Shown here piece by piece: positions 1 to 12,966 of a DNA stretch of 64,000 nucleotides. How positions within the stretch are numbered: the stretch's first letter is position 1; every line of letters begins with the position of its first letter. Where the stretch lies: positions 17,207,858 through 17,271,857 of the forward strand of contig NC_067117.1 in the NCBI RefSeq assembly GCF_021347895.1, in the 5' to 3' direction. The translations under genes and the position numbers were made by a program. The notes below the pieces were generated by a model. It saw nothing but the letters and a program-made list of their open reading frames with translations. It made no database searches and was not told where the DNA came from. Source of the stretch: Acanthochromis polyacanthus. Lineage: Eukaryota > Chordata > Actinopteri > Pomacentridae.

Positions 1-2282
1 GAAGTCCAAGGAAAATAAGTATATGTAATTTTATTCAAGAAGTGAAAACTGCTGCCATTGTAACATAATGAATCCAGAGTCTGACCATTTACCAATATGT
101 GTATTGAAAAGGGGTTTAATCTGGTGGCTCTGCAGCTCACCTCAGCTCTGTCTCTATTTTCTGTCTTTTAACCCAATTTTTTTTTCTGAGTGACAGCTTA
201 ATATTTTGGTCCCTACTGTACTTTACTGATTATTCCCACCTACTCCCATGGCATCGTTCATGAACTTAACAGGAGTTTGAGGAGGCGGTAAACCTGCTTA
301 TGCTGCCCGCCACAAAGCAACATGCAAAGTTGGCAAATAGTTAGCTAATATTGTTGCACATTTGGCAAATTTGGAGATGAATATTACCACAAGAATTCAA
401 AAAATGCCGCTTTAAATGGATTCAACGGATTGATCCATGTGAGCTCACTTTGCTCACTGAAAGGGAAGAGTTTTGCATAAAGGTGGGGTCTCATTTATTT
501 ATTGCCTATTTGGTGGTCCAATTAGAAGCAAGTTAGGATTATCTGACCTCTGTGATATATTGTCATATATTTACATTTAGCTATTCTGTAATCACCGTTA
601 TTTAGAGCAGTCATCCGTCACATTTACTGTCTACTGTCAGTCCCCAGACTACTTCATAATTACCCAGCACCTTGAGTACTATAATGGGCTGCTACCATGG
701 TAATGTGATCAGAACAGGGTCAGAAATTCTGATGAAACTGCAGCTCAGTGAAAGAAGTCAGCGTAAATCACTCAGAGGCATTTTTAAATCATATTAAGTG
801 GGTTAATTACGTTGGTGCGGTTTTGCTCAGAGGCAACAAGCAACACTGTGTACAGACTGAGTTTCACGCTGCAATGAGGTAACACGCTCCATCAACGTGA
901 ATAATTACATTCAGTTCATGTTATTCACTGTCATATTAAAAGCAAATATTCTATGCATAATATATAGTACATCTAAAATTCATGAATGTATGCATGCATG
1001 AAAAGAGTGTATGTGCATCAGAGATTACTCAAACATAGCGTGGCCTTTTGTAGTGTAAATATGTCCAAGCTGCTGGATTTGCAAAACATCCGCCACATTC
1101 CTTAAACCTCACAGACTTAAGTACAATCATTAAATATGTGATGGGTCAATAATTTCAGAAAACACTGGCTGCCAGCACAAATTGAATCATATGTCAGATG
1201 TTTTCAAAGATATAAAATAAATCCTGTCAAGCAAAATTCAACTAAAATTTAAATAAAATGTTGTACACTTAAGTCAGACTACCTCTCATATGAAGTTGTG
1301 GCACAGCAAAACAAACAGTGCATTGACCGAATGTTTTAAATCAGAAGTAATAGGGCTTCAGTGGGAACCTGTTGTTGTACACAGTAAATGAAGCAAAGCT
1401 GTGCAAAATGTTCTTGAGGTAGGAAATGCATCCAACATGCTTTGCTGAGTTTGTGTTCTTGCAACAAAAAGCTGCTGTCTGGTGCACTCGCACAGGTCAC
1501 ACATCCATGTCTACAAGAGTCAGAAAAACCACATCTTCTGCTTCCGATGGCTGAGCAGAGCAGTGTGAAAATCAATGATGCTCTTGTTTCCACAGTTTAA
1601 TGTATTGCCTTGTTGTTGTTGTTGTTGTTTTTTAGCAGGGGTTGAACAGTTTGGTGACTAGAGGCTCATGCTTGTTTGGCAAAATTTATCATTTTTTAAA
1701 AATCTCATTTTGATTTCATAAAATCACAGACCTATTTACCTTCATGTTAATCTCTTCTGACCAAAATTTTAAGTGTTAAAGTACAAAATACCTTCAGTCA
1801 AGTTAAAGCCACCATTCCTCTATAGCACATGCAAGAGTAAAAGGTTAATTTGTTGTATTGTTCTAGAGTTTTGTTTACCTTTTTATGCTTTATAAAATTT
1901 CTTTGTGTTCATGACGTGTACTCTAAATAAAGCACCTTTATCTTTAAATAAACTTCTTCCACAATTTGAATACAGGTGGATAGATTAATGACAAGTCTAA
2001 ATTGAGTATAGGTGTAAAAGGTAAACAGTCTAGACAGTCAATCAAAGGTAGAGTATATGATGATGGATGACTGAGTTCATGTTGGTTCCTTTTTATTTTT
2101 ATGTTTATTATTACATAAATATGGCATGAAAACATTTTGGGGGGATTTTTTTTTTTATGTACATGATTGCTTTCACATCATCTGTACAGTGTTAAAAGTG
2201 AGCTGAGCCACTTTTGCTCAACAGAAATTAATTGCTTTTAATAATCCATAATAAATATTGCTGTATTTCTCTTTTTCTCCAG
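1..2282. other. Region upstream of the visible sit1 exons, no gene identified
   Basis: AT-rich sequence without a convincing exon or known repeat. The first exon of sit1 should lie here or further left, because the first visible exon at 2283 begins with the last two bases of a split codon. I looked for a short ATG-bearing exon ending in a consensus GT donor in the right phase and found none I would defend. The short open frames here have no family resemblance. Confidence 0.5.
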
Positions 2283-3400
<1,118 letters not shown>

Positions 3401-3841
3401 TGCTGAAATGACAGAAACCATCTTTTTTAAGCTTGACCTGCTGCCACAGGAGGGCACTGTGTGTCACTGTTTGAAACCTGACAACCCTTCTGTGTAGGAT
3501 GGAGCACGCTTTCTCAAGTGAATGTGCTTGTCTTAATAGGAAGTGTGCATTTTTGTTTGACTTCAGTGCAGGTTTTCTGGCCTTTTTGTTTTGGTGTTGT
3601 ACTTAAATGATATACAGATTTCATAACTATTCAGGAGTTTTATTGCTTGTTTCATATGTTTAATGTGTCTATCATTGGTTCTGTAAAAAATCACACTGGA
3701 ATGGATTCATTGTGTGGTATTCATTCAAGTGATATCCACTGATTTTAATTCCAGACCTGGTAATTATTGTTTTTTTAGGTGTAGTCTGATTTATTTTTAT
3801 AAGAAAGTGTGAAAATGTACTGCATCCACTCCTGCTTTCTC

Positions 3842-3853
3842 ATTAAAAATAAA
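3842..3853 (+). terminator. sit1: sit1 poly(A) signals
   Basis: Overlapping ATTAAA (3842-3847) and AATAAA (3848-3853) lie about 445 bases after the sit1 stop codon and are followed by a T/GT-rich stretch. This is the likely 3' end of the transcript. Confidence 0.65.
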
Positions 3854-4055
3854 CCTGAATCCACATCTATGTATTTTTTTGTTTCAAAAGTCCAAACATT
3901 TAATTGTGAATGTTTGAAAAAAAATGTTCACAAGCCCCCTGAGGCTCCAGGAGCAGCTGAGGGAAGTGAAGTGAGCTGACGCCGACTGGAGCTGAAAACT
4001 GGAAAACTGCAGGTTTGAAAGTGAAATTATCAAGGGGTGGTTCTCTGAGTCCGGC

Positions 4056-4402
4056 TGCACAGTGACGTAGTGGTTAGCACTTTCGCCTTGCAGTAAGAAG
4101 ATCCCCAGTTCGAATCCCGGCCTGGGCCTGGGATCTTTCTGCATGGAGTTTGCATGTTCTCCCTGTGCATGTGTGGGTTTTCTCCAGGTACTCTGGCTTC
4201 CTCCCACAGTCCAAAAATATGCTGAGGTTAATTCTAAATTGCCCGTAGGTGTGAATGGGAGTGTGATTGTTTGCCCTGTGACAGACTCTGGTGACCTTTT
4301 CCAGGGTGTCTCCTGCCTTTGCCGGAGTCAGCTGGGATAGGCTCCAGCACCCCCCGCAGCCCTAATGAGGATAAAGTGGTGTGTAGAGAATGGATGGATG
4401 GT
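4056..4402 (+). mobile_element. tRNA-derived SINE, copy 1
   Basis: The head carries tRNA-like promoter boxes: an A-box-like GTAGTGGTTAGCA near 4068 and a B box AGTTCGAATCCC near 4107. A conserved body follows (GGAGTTTGCATGTTCTCCC, then CTGGGATAGGCTCCAGC). It ends in a short TGGA repeat tail. This is the widespread teleost SINE family with a tRNA head; a second copy sits at 32035-32354. Open frames inside it are not genes. Confidence 0.8.
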
Positions 4403-7400
4403 TCTCTGATTCTTACTGAATGATTTGAATACTAGTTGGTAAACACCTACAACATAGATATCCAGGTGAAGGAACTATAAGCTTAGCATCTTTTTTATTT
4501 TTTGTACTAGGACTTTAAAATACTCCCATGTCCATAAATGCCTGATTGGTCAAAACTGCTGACACTCTGTTAGAGATGTGATAAAATCTGATTATTTGTG
4601 ATATGTTGATATATGAACTTGTCAAATCACACAGTTGACCAATATTTTTTTTTCTTTTCACTCAATAAAAATAAAACTTTTTTAGATTTTACATTTTTTC
4701 TGTGTTTCAGTTGTCAGTTCTGTAAAACTTCATTGGTTACTTTCGGCTTATTGGAGAAGGACCTTGTTGATCTGTACTTTTTACGTAACCTTATTTATGG
4801 TCTCAGTGAAAGCAGTAATACATGTGACCGAGAAGAAACATTTATAATGATTAATGACAGTTAGAGGACAGCTGTAAACTTATCAGAGTCTACAGTCTGT
4901 TATTCTCTTTACTGTCTGCTTTATGTAACAAGTGGAGAAGAACAGACAGTTAAAACATCAGAATGTAAGACAAATCAATGCTAATGATCAATATAGATGC
5001 CTTAGCTAAGAAACTTAAATTTGAGTAATTATTACAATAGTGAAAATGTTATATGAATAAATTTTCAGGATAGTTTCCATGATTTTTAGATATGGTCGCA
5101 ACTTGGTGCTAAGGATGATAAAGTCGGTCAGTCTTTTTGGTGTGTCTCCACTTAAAAGATTGCATGATGCTTCAAATTTACTAGAACCAGGGACAAAAGT
5201 CAAATTTGGCATACACATGATGGCCACCCTTGACTGAAGGTCCTTTATGGTGGAAATCCATTTTTATTATGCTTACTTCTGTCATTCCTCAAGCCTCCTC
5301 ACAAATAGATGGTCTCCCAGCTTTACAAGCCAGTGAGAATTTTAATGAACTATATTGAACTAACATTGAGCTCAAACTTTGTATAATCCTGCCCCCTCTG
5401 CACTTGCTGTTTTAGAGGTTTCACAGAGTGAGCAGCTGTCTCACAGTCCACAGTCAAGAGCTCATTCTGCTAACCCAAAATGCATCAAATGTTCTGCTGT
5501 TGGCAGCAAGAGTTAACACAACAGATGTTAGTGCATTCCCAGCATCTGAGGAACTGAAGATCCTGCAGATTCTTTCTTTTCATTGGTAATCTCACCCACA
5601 GCCATCAGACCGGTCCTTAGTGTAAGTAGTGTAAGCATGCTGTCTGGACTAATGTGGCTAACATTACCATTAACTTTGATTGGTCATATACCCACAGAGT
5701 TTCTTTGGAAACTGTAAAAGGTAAAGGGACATTCAGAAAATGGTGGACACCTACAGACTGATTTTGAGACCATATGAACAAGTATAAGGACTAAGTGGGC
5801 TACTGTGTTTTCATATTGGCTTCAACCTCAGCCAGTGTTTGCATCTGTTCACTTCTCTTCCTGCTCTCTGTGCTCACATAAAGTGCATTTTATTTTTATT
5901 TCTCATTTATAGATATTTCAATTTTTGTTGTCAAACAATGGCACAACTATGAAACTTTGACTAAATGCTCATTAAGACCCACATACTTATGGGGAGTCAC
6001 CTTAGCAAGCTCTGAGAGAGCTGCTCTGCACCACTAAAATATTGATTTAATAATATTGTCTGACAATCCACATCATACACATGAGTGAAAACAACCACTG
6101 AGCCGTCAGTTCTATGTCAAATAATCACCACAGGATAAAATTGAAGTAATTCCTGGTTCTCACATTGATTCATGTCTGTGGTGTGCTTCCCAGTCGGCTA
6201 TTTTGCTCCCAAAATATTGTCAATCACAGACACAAGGGAGTCTTCTTCCTGAAAGAGGTGTGGCCTATTAGCAGCTCAGCTGAATTAAAACGACAGACAT
6301 TGAAGCAGTCATGGTAAAAAGAATAATCTTTGCAGTATTTGTAGCAGAAAACTGAAAGATACAGTCTGAGAACATGGCAAGACTTTCCTTAATTTGCTAA
6401 AGAAAAAGTTATTCACAATTGTGAGACCTTTAACATCAGCATGGTAGTATTATCCTGTTAATGTGTGATGTTGGCATTTAGATCAAAGCACTGTGACTGA
6501 GTACGAACAAGTTTAACAAACAGAATCAAGAGAGAGAAGCAATTGAAAGAGAGTTAAGTAGAATTGTCAATCTGAACTGAAACCTTTTGCACAGAGGTCA
6601 TGAGGGCCTCTCGTTGTCATACAAGCACCACTTTTAGTAGATTTAAAATTTCAGACTATCCATGCAGATGCGAGTATGGTGTTCTTGAAAATCCTGAAAC
6701 AGAAAAATGTAATATATCCACAGCCATTTGTGGACATGCGCATGAAGTGCATGAATCCTCTCAAAAGCAAAGCGTGGATCAGCACTTTGAGTATGAATAA
6801 ATTACAGTTTACATGGAAGCTTTGCAGAACTTTGCTTTCCAGTTGTCAATGATTAGATAAAGCACTTTGTTCACCCTATCAGTTAATAAACACTGATGAT
6901 GTAGTTAACCTTTGTTGACTACAGCTTGCACTTAATGCAGGTAATCACAGCAGAACAAGCCAACTTCCCCCGACTACAATTTGTAATCTTTGTTAACGAT
7001 GAGATAATGTAAGAAACCCTTTTTATTGACTCGATATGCAGCTTTGTCCAATAATCTATCATTAAACAAGGTGATAAAATCCAGACTGCAATCACGTGTC
7101 AGTTAATTTTGCTTGTAGTTTAAAGTGGTGTAAACCAATAAACCCAGTAATTCAGTAATCCCTTACAGAAGAGGTTGCATCACTTTGAAGTTGCTGATTA
7201 AACTTTTGGCAGTGAGCAAATGTTCATTGGTTAGCAAGACAGCAATATTGCAGATAATAAATAGCAGGGCTGAATATCAAATGCTGAATAAGTTAGATTG
7301 TGTCTGTTGCACCGCACATCAAAACTGTCCAACATTATATAACATTTAGTCAAATTCTTTTGACTTGTTTACTCATTTGATGCAGCCCAATTCATAATAA

Positions 7401-8210
7401 GTTTAAGATGTACTGCAGGCCTCCTTCAAGCAGGTTGCCATCACTTGAGGCCCGCAACGTCCAGATTAAAATGCTCTGCGTCAATCTCAGTATTGTGAAA
7501 CAGAATGAGAGTTTTTTGTCCAACATCCGATGTGATTTGTCAGCAAAAACCATTGATTGCTGTCAAATGCAATGACAGCAGCAGTTTCAAAAGACCAGTT
7601 AATTTGTGTATAAATGCATGACAGTATTTTTAAATGACCATTAAATTGTGGTTTAAGAAATGAGTCCATGAAGTTACCTTAAATTATAAGAAGGAGTGGA
7701 ATTTGTGCTGACTTTAGAATATATTTCAGCGGGATGATTACAAGCCTACACTGTTGTCTTTGTGCATATTGTTTCACTATGACTGATTCCTACTGACTGC
7801 AAAGACGGATCGTATTCAACAGACAATGTTTCTGTATCCTTCAGATTCTCAAAAAGCATTATGCCATCGAGGACATGATGTTCAGCATTTATTCTGCTTC
7901 CATTTTTGAAGCATTATATTAAAAGTTTGTTATCAGCTTATTTGAATGTGAATGATTCGTGCGTGTGAAGCCCAGTAATGAAATATGCATAACACAGGAG
8001 ATGATATATGGCCAATATCTTCCTAATCTAAACAGCTCTTTATAACACACAGAGGAGGCACTGAGTTTAAATTCATTATGAATGCAAAAGAAGACCAAAA
8101 AATATATTTGAAGCTGCCAATTTAGTTTAATCCCTTGGTGAGAGAGTATGAGCTAAATATGTTCTATAAAAATGTTAGAAGAAATATAAATGTTGCATTG
8201 GTTTGGTCAT
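4403..8210. other. Intergenic region between sit1 and the Rh gene, nothing recognised
   Basis: About 3.8 kb of AT-rich sequence. I see no exon chain, RNA gene or recognisable transposon in it. Short open frames here show no family motif. Confidence 0.5.
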
Positions 8211-8217
8211 AAAATTC

Positions 8218-8223
8218 TTTATT
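8218..8223 (-). terminator. Poly(A) signal of the Rh-type gene
   Basis: On the minus strand this reads AATAAA, about 300 bases beyond the stop codon at 8527. A second AATAAA on the same strand is at 8311-8316. Either fits as the 3' end. Confidence 0.5.
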
Positions 8224-8526
8224 TCAGACACAATTTATGAAATACAGTGTCATATGACAGACTTGACTTTTCTTTGCATACAAAACACCAACAGTATAAA
8301 CAGCATTTGATTTATTTCCCCAGATATATTTTATGCATTCATAATCATCAGTCTCACGTGTACCACACACATTGCAACATTTAGGTGAAAATATCTACAT
8401 GTATTTGTGATGGCAGTAATTTAAAATGTATTAATCTTATGTACATCAAAACTGACTGTCAACTAAGTGCTTTTAAACCTCAGACTTTGGTGTCTGAAGG
8501 ATCCGTTTGTCCTTTTTCATCACTGC

Positions 8527-9920
8527 TCACGGGGTCTTTAACACTTCCACACTGTCAAAGTCAGAGGGCATGTCAAAGAAAACCTCATCATCAAAACAGT
8601 CCTCATCAGACGGCGATGCCATGAAGGACAAATCCATGACCATTCCAGTGAGCACTCCACCGATTGCAGCTGCTGCGATGGTGGTGAAGATCGCTGCAAC
8701 CTGGTACAGAGCTTGTTCCTGTGCGCTGCGGCCCAAACCTGGCTTCAGCCCAGGAATCAGTTGCTGCAGCTCCAGCAGCTTCGGATCTCCCTCAGGTGGA
8801 GCTCGATGGGAAAAGATCTGGAACATGCTGGGCCCGTAGGTTTCCTCAGTGGCCAGGAGGATGGCAACAATCCCTGCTATGGATGATATGAGGCCAGTGA
8901 GCCCGTGGAGATTGTGAATACCACACTGGTCCTGGATTCTCATGCGTTGGGCCAAAAAGGGGGTGAGGTATCTGTAACCGAGGAAGCAGGCGGTGCAGCC
9001 CATGACGCCTAGAGCGTATGCAGCCACAGGAGAAATCATCATGTCCACAGAGGCCCCAACAGTCACACCGCCTGCCAGAGTCACATTCTGAATATCAGCC
9101 ATTGTGAACTTGCTCTCTTGTTGAACACCGCAGAGAGAGCAAAGGCGGTGATAGTGGATGAGCTCAGCCCTATGAAAGTGTGGAGTACAGCTCTGTGCTG
9201 ATCGTCACCTTTAATTGTAAGAGCAGAGTTGAATGAGGGCCAGAACACCCAGAGGAAAAGGGTTCCCATTACAGACAAGATGTCCGAATGGTAACTAGTC
9301 GTCTCTTTAGCATGTCCAGCATTCAGGCTTGGGCGATACAGCATAAATGTCACTCCTAGACCAAAGTAGCAGGCAAACAGATGAATAAGAATAGAGCCAC
9401 CTGCGTCATTGATCCTGATATATTTCAGCACAGCCCACTCTGTCACAGAAAAGATAGGGATCTCTAACAAAGACATGACCAGGAGCTGAACTGGACTTTT
9501 CCCAAGCACAGCTCCGAAGGAGATAAGCACCACAGCACAGGCGAACTCTGCATTCACCAGGTTGATCACCCCTATGTGAATTTTGCCATTATAGTAAAAC
9601 TGGAAGAAACCTTGTATCAGGATTGCCCACTGGATCGTGAATGCAGCAGTGAGGAAGTTGAAGACCATCCCACTGAAGCCGTAGAATCTGAAGAAGGCCA
9701 GCAGACAACCAAAACCAATGAAGATCATCACCTGCACGTCAGCAAAGTAAGGGTAGTCGCGATACATGGAGTTGTCCATGGGGTTGGTCTCATTGTTTTG
9801 CATCTTAGCATTGGCATTGTCATCGTAAGTGACAAACATAGCATAAAGAATTATCATGACCACCTCCATCACCAGCACGAACGCCGGCAGGCGCACCTTC
9901 AAACTTGTAGACGCACTCAT
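8527..9920 (-). CDS. Rh type C-like ammonium transporter, intronless, with one frameshift
   Basis: Rh glycoproteins are trimeric membrane channels for NH3/NH4+ (and possibly CO2), in fish mainly in gill and kidney. The protein reads without introns from ATG at 9920 (MSASTSLKVRLP, which aligns with the usual RHCG start) to the stop at 8527: about 464 codons, the family's normal length. Visible hallmarks: N-glycosylation site NET near residue 43; DAGGSILIH with the first pore histidine near residue 180; FLWVFWPSFNSA with the gate phenylalanine; IQNVTLAGG; CGIHNLHG with the second pore histidine; and the C-terminal PSDEDCFDDEVFF motif characteristic of RHCG. The frame breaks once, near 9113-9115, where a single base is missing in the codon after FNKR; the next frame resumes at MADIQN with no overlap loss. 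Vertebrate RHCG genes are normally multi-exon, so this looks like a retrogene. It may be an inactive allele, a young pseudogene or a sequence error. The exact paralogue (rhcg2-like or another) is not certain. Confidence 0.85.
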
Positions 9921-9972
9921 GCTGATGTACAGTTCTTGTCTGGACAGGTGCTCCCCAGCTGCAACAACATAC

Positions 9973-9980
9973 CTTTTATA
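9973..9980 (-). promoter_or_regulatory. TATA box of the Rh-type gene
   Basis: The minus strand reads TATAAAAG, 53 bases upstream of the ATG at 9920. Initiation 25-30 bases downstream would give a short leader of about 25 bases with no intron. The open frame runs upstream of this ATG to 10046, but that extension shows no Rh homology and contains this box, so the start at 9920 is preferred. Confidence 0.5.
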
Positions 9981-10046
9981 CCTCTTTATTATCAGATAAG
10001 AGCAGCTAATGACATTGAGTAAGGAGGCTGACCCTGTGCAGGACAT

Positions 10047-11040
10047 GGTTATTTAACAATGCAGCACTTTAAGTGAGGAATGTACTTTAATCCCTTAGTT
10101 TCCTGACTACTGCATTTTCTCTTGTCCTGCTGTTTGCCATCACAACTATATTTAAAGATAAATTCCTGACAGTAGATTTAAACCTTATGATTAAAGGAAA
10201 GCAAAAAGGAAACAACAAGTTAAATTACTTTAAAAAAAACATATTAAAATGGTCCATTTTTAACTTTAACAAAAAAAAATCTAGATTTTTACTTTTCTTG
10301 TCCCTTCCTGATGAAGTTCTGATGCAAAATATTCTATTTTATACAGTTAAAATAATAAACGTGATGACAGTGGGTAACAGTTTCACATAACAGAGGCAAG
10401 TAAGAATTTCAAACTTTTTATCTGAAATAAACGTTTCACCTCAAATACCTCTCTTTTGATGGTAAACAAGTGTAGGGCTACCTTGGATTATCACTAACCA
10501 TTAATAATATATTTGACAAATGAAAAGTCAGAAAGTCTTCCAAATGACAGGTAGCGGAATTGTTTTAAAGACTAATGGTAAGTGTTTGTAGTGAAAATAA
10601 ACCATTACAGAGAATGTTACTTGAGTAATTTAAGATAAACAAGTGCATCATATTGCATATTGTTCATGTCAGACAAGAGTCATTCACGTTACTTGTTGGA
10701 TTGATGTCAAATAAATTGACAGGAAACACCAGTGTTGAGCACAATCCGAAGAAGCTACATGGGGCTGCTGCCAAGTGGGTCCACCACCCACAAGGGTAGG
10801 ATTTGGGGCTGTATGCATTGTAAAGGTGGTTACCTGGATGTGCTGACCTCTGGTGGCACATTCAAAACGTAAAACATACAAAGCACAACATCATATTAGA
10901 TAATCTGCTTGGAGAGACACCGTCACCTTAATAAAATAATACCTAAGAAATGTTAGATAAAATGCCAATCCTGTACGTGACAGTAGAGCTACTCGCAGCT
11001 GCTTCACAGCCGCCAACAGGACACCAAAGAAGAAGAAACC
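10047..11040. other. Intergenic region between divergent Rh-type gene and arfgap1
   Basis: AT-rich, with no exon recognised. The GC-richer block near 10735-10870 contains short open frames on the minus strand, but they match no family I know. Confidence 0.45.
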
Positions 11041-11041
11041 G

Positions 11042-11054
11042 ACTCCCATGATGC
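11042..11054 (+). promoter_or_regulatory. arfgap1: ZNF143/Staf-like promoter motif at arfgap1
   Basis: ACTCCCATGATGC resembles the core of the ZNF143 site (YTCCCATAATGC type) common at housekeeping promoters. It sits just before the GC-rich noncoding first exon of arfgap1. No TATA box is seen, which fits a housekeeping promoter. The match is by eye. Confidence 0.35.
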
Positions 11055-11084
11055 ATTGCACTGCCAACGTATGCAAACAGGAAC

Positions 11085-11263
11085 ATGGCTAACGGCGTTT
11101 AACATCGGCAGTCTTCAGAATCCACTTCTGTCCGCTGACACAGTGTGTGACAGCCCGGACACTTGCTGTGTCCCTGCGACAGAAGAAGAGCTTCTGTAGA
11201 GTTTACCAGCGGAGCCTGCGGCCGGAAACAGCGTTGTTTTCGTTGTTCATCAATCTCGGACAG
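11085..11263 (+). other. arfgap1: arfgap1 noncoding first exon (candidate)
   Basis: A GC-rich segment ends at a consensus donor (CGGACAG, then GTAACG at 11264). The coding start lies in the next exon, so this is 5' UTR. The start of the exon is a guess; the donor is clear. It contains a tiny upstream ORF, ATG at 11085 followed by a stop after five codons. Confidence 0.5.
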
Positions 11264-11576
11264 GTAACGGCTCTGTTAGCTAGCGTTAGCTCAGGCTAAG
11301 CTAACGTCAGCAGTGTCGGTAATCATGTCATTCCACTGACACACTTGCAAATGTGTTATGTCCCATTGTAAGATTAGTTTTTAATCATTTCGTTAAGGAA
11401 AAATGCCGTGACTAGTCCTTGTTATTTTTCTTTAAATACACACGTTAACCGGTGTGTGAAATCGTAGTGTTTTTTTCCCAGAGCGTTGACACGACTGCAG
11501 CTCTGTGAGGCTGTTGTTTTAAACATCACAGTGATTGAATTTCCCTAAAAAGACAAAAATTACCATTATTGGACAC

Positions 11577-12966
11577 GCAGTTCAAGGATATTTTTGAGTT
11601 CATTATTACGATTAACGACAAAACTATTCATATCAATACCAAACGTTGATTTATAGTGAATTTCTATTCTGGCTGGCATGAACAAGTGGCGGAAGGCACT
11701 AAGTCATTGTGTCAGAGATGTGATAAATTGTCACTGTCGGTATTTTTCTCTTTTTACCTTTTTGCTAAAGTGCCATGTTTCAAATGTGGGAAATACTCGT
11801 GAAAATGCAAGAAGTTTTTACACCATTCCGAGTGGCACTAGTAATTTCTACCATTCTCGACTCCATTATAGTAAATTAATAAAACAGTTCATGTCATAGT
11901 CCACTAGTCAGTTTTTAGTTGTCACAGAAGCAGAGATGCAACATTGTTGAAAGGCTTTAAAGAAGTGTCCAAATGTTTGAAGTGCCAGTGGCCACAGCAC
12001 AATCATATTTAAGAATGCAAGTAGTTTTTACACTGTGAAAAGTCTCAGAGGTCATGGTAGAGAGCCAAAAGCGATCCCTGCGCTGGCACCAGTGGTACTG
12101 CAAGAGGCCAAGAAGAATGCAAAGATCACCACCAAGCATCATGAATCTAAGCAGATCTTGATGCCAACATATACATCAGATACTTCAGCAGACACTGAAT
12201 AAGGTGGTCTGCATGGATATCACCTAAGGAGGGCTCTACTTCTCAAAGACATTCACACAAAAACTTTGCAAAAGATCATTTGGACAAAGAAGAAAACTTT
12301 TGATCCTCAGTTCTCTCTTAGCATGAGATGAAAATTGAGTTGTTTGGCCATAAGATTGTGGATTTAGTTTGGAGAAAGAAAAGAGGTGCATTCAACCCCA
12401 GCCATACCATCCTCAGTCAAGGACCGGCATGGGATGTCCGAGAAACACAAACAGCATCATGGGAAGAGAAGACTGCATTAAGATTCTAGAGGAAAAAATC
12501 AGGCTGCAGAAAAACTTTGCAGATGTCATGTCAAACAAGACAGCGATAGGAAACATATTGTTAAAGTGGTCAAGAAATGGTGAACAGAAAGCAATATCAG
12601 CATGTTGGAATGGCTTGAATGGAACCCAGACTTGAACTCTTTCGAAAATCTGTGGAAGAAATGAAGACCAGTGTGATGGCGAGGAGCACTTCCATCTGCA
12701 GAGACCATAAATTGTCCCAAAAGAGGAGTGGAATAAACATACCATGGAGATATGCTGACAGCTTGATGGCAGTTATAAGAATCATTTGATGCTGTGTTGA
12801 GAACTAACGATGTTAATATTGATTGCGGAGAAAACTTGCAAATATTTTTTCAACGAAAACATGTAGTATAATTGATTTGGCCAGAAGAAACCTGTAGATC
12901 AAAGAAAATTCACTATAAATCAAGATTTGGAATGGGTAGGTAGAAATAATTTGGAGCTTAACTGTA
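11577..12966 (+). mobile_element. Decayed Tc1-like transposon in arfgap1 intron 1
   Basis: An exact 18-bp inverted repeat, TTGATTTATAGTGAATTT, is at 11646-11663 and in inverse at 12906-12923. The right flank continues outward to TACAGTTAAGCTCC (inverse at 12953-12966), a Tc1-type terminus; the left flank has a weaker CAGTTCAAG. A further copy of the inner motif (ATTATAGTAAATT, near 11866) suggests the IR/DR double-repeat arrangement. Inside, the plus strand decodes to broken Tc1 transposase, including EWNPDLNSFENLW near 12612 (canonical PDLNPIENLW) followed by stops. It is inactive. Confidence 0.8.

Noticed and set aside
4068..4120. A tRNA gene suggested by A- and B-box-like motifs
   Set aside because: The boxes belong to the head of a SINE, whose body and TGGA tail follow; no cloverleaf with paired acceptor stem is evident.
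9921..10046. Extended N-terminus of the Rh-type protein from an upstream ATG
   Set aside because: The extension has no Rh homology and overlaps the TATA box; Rh proteins start close to the (K/W)RLP motif.
12369..12635. An 88-codon open frame as a gene
   Set aside because: It is part of a decayed Tc1 transposase with stops and frameshifts on both sides.
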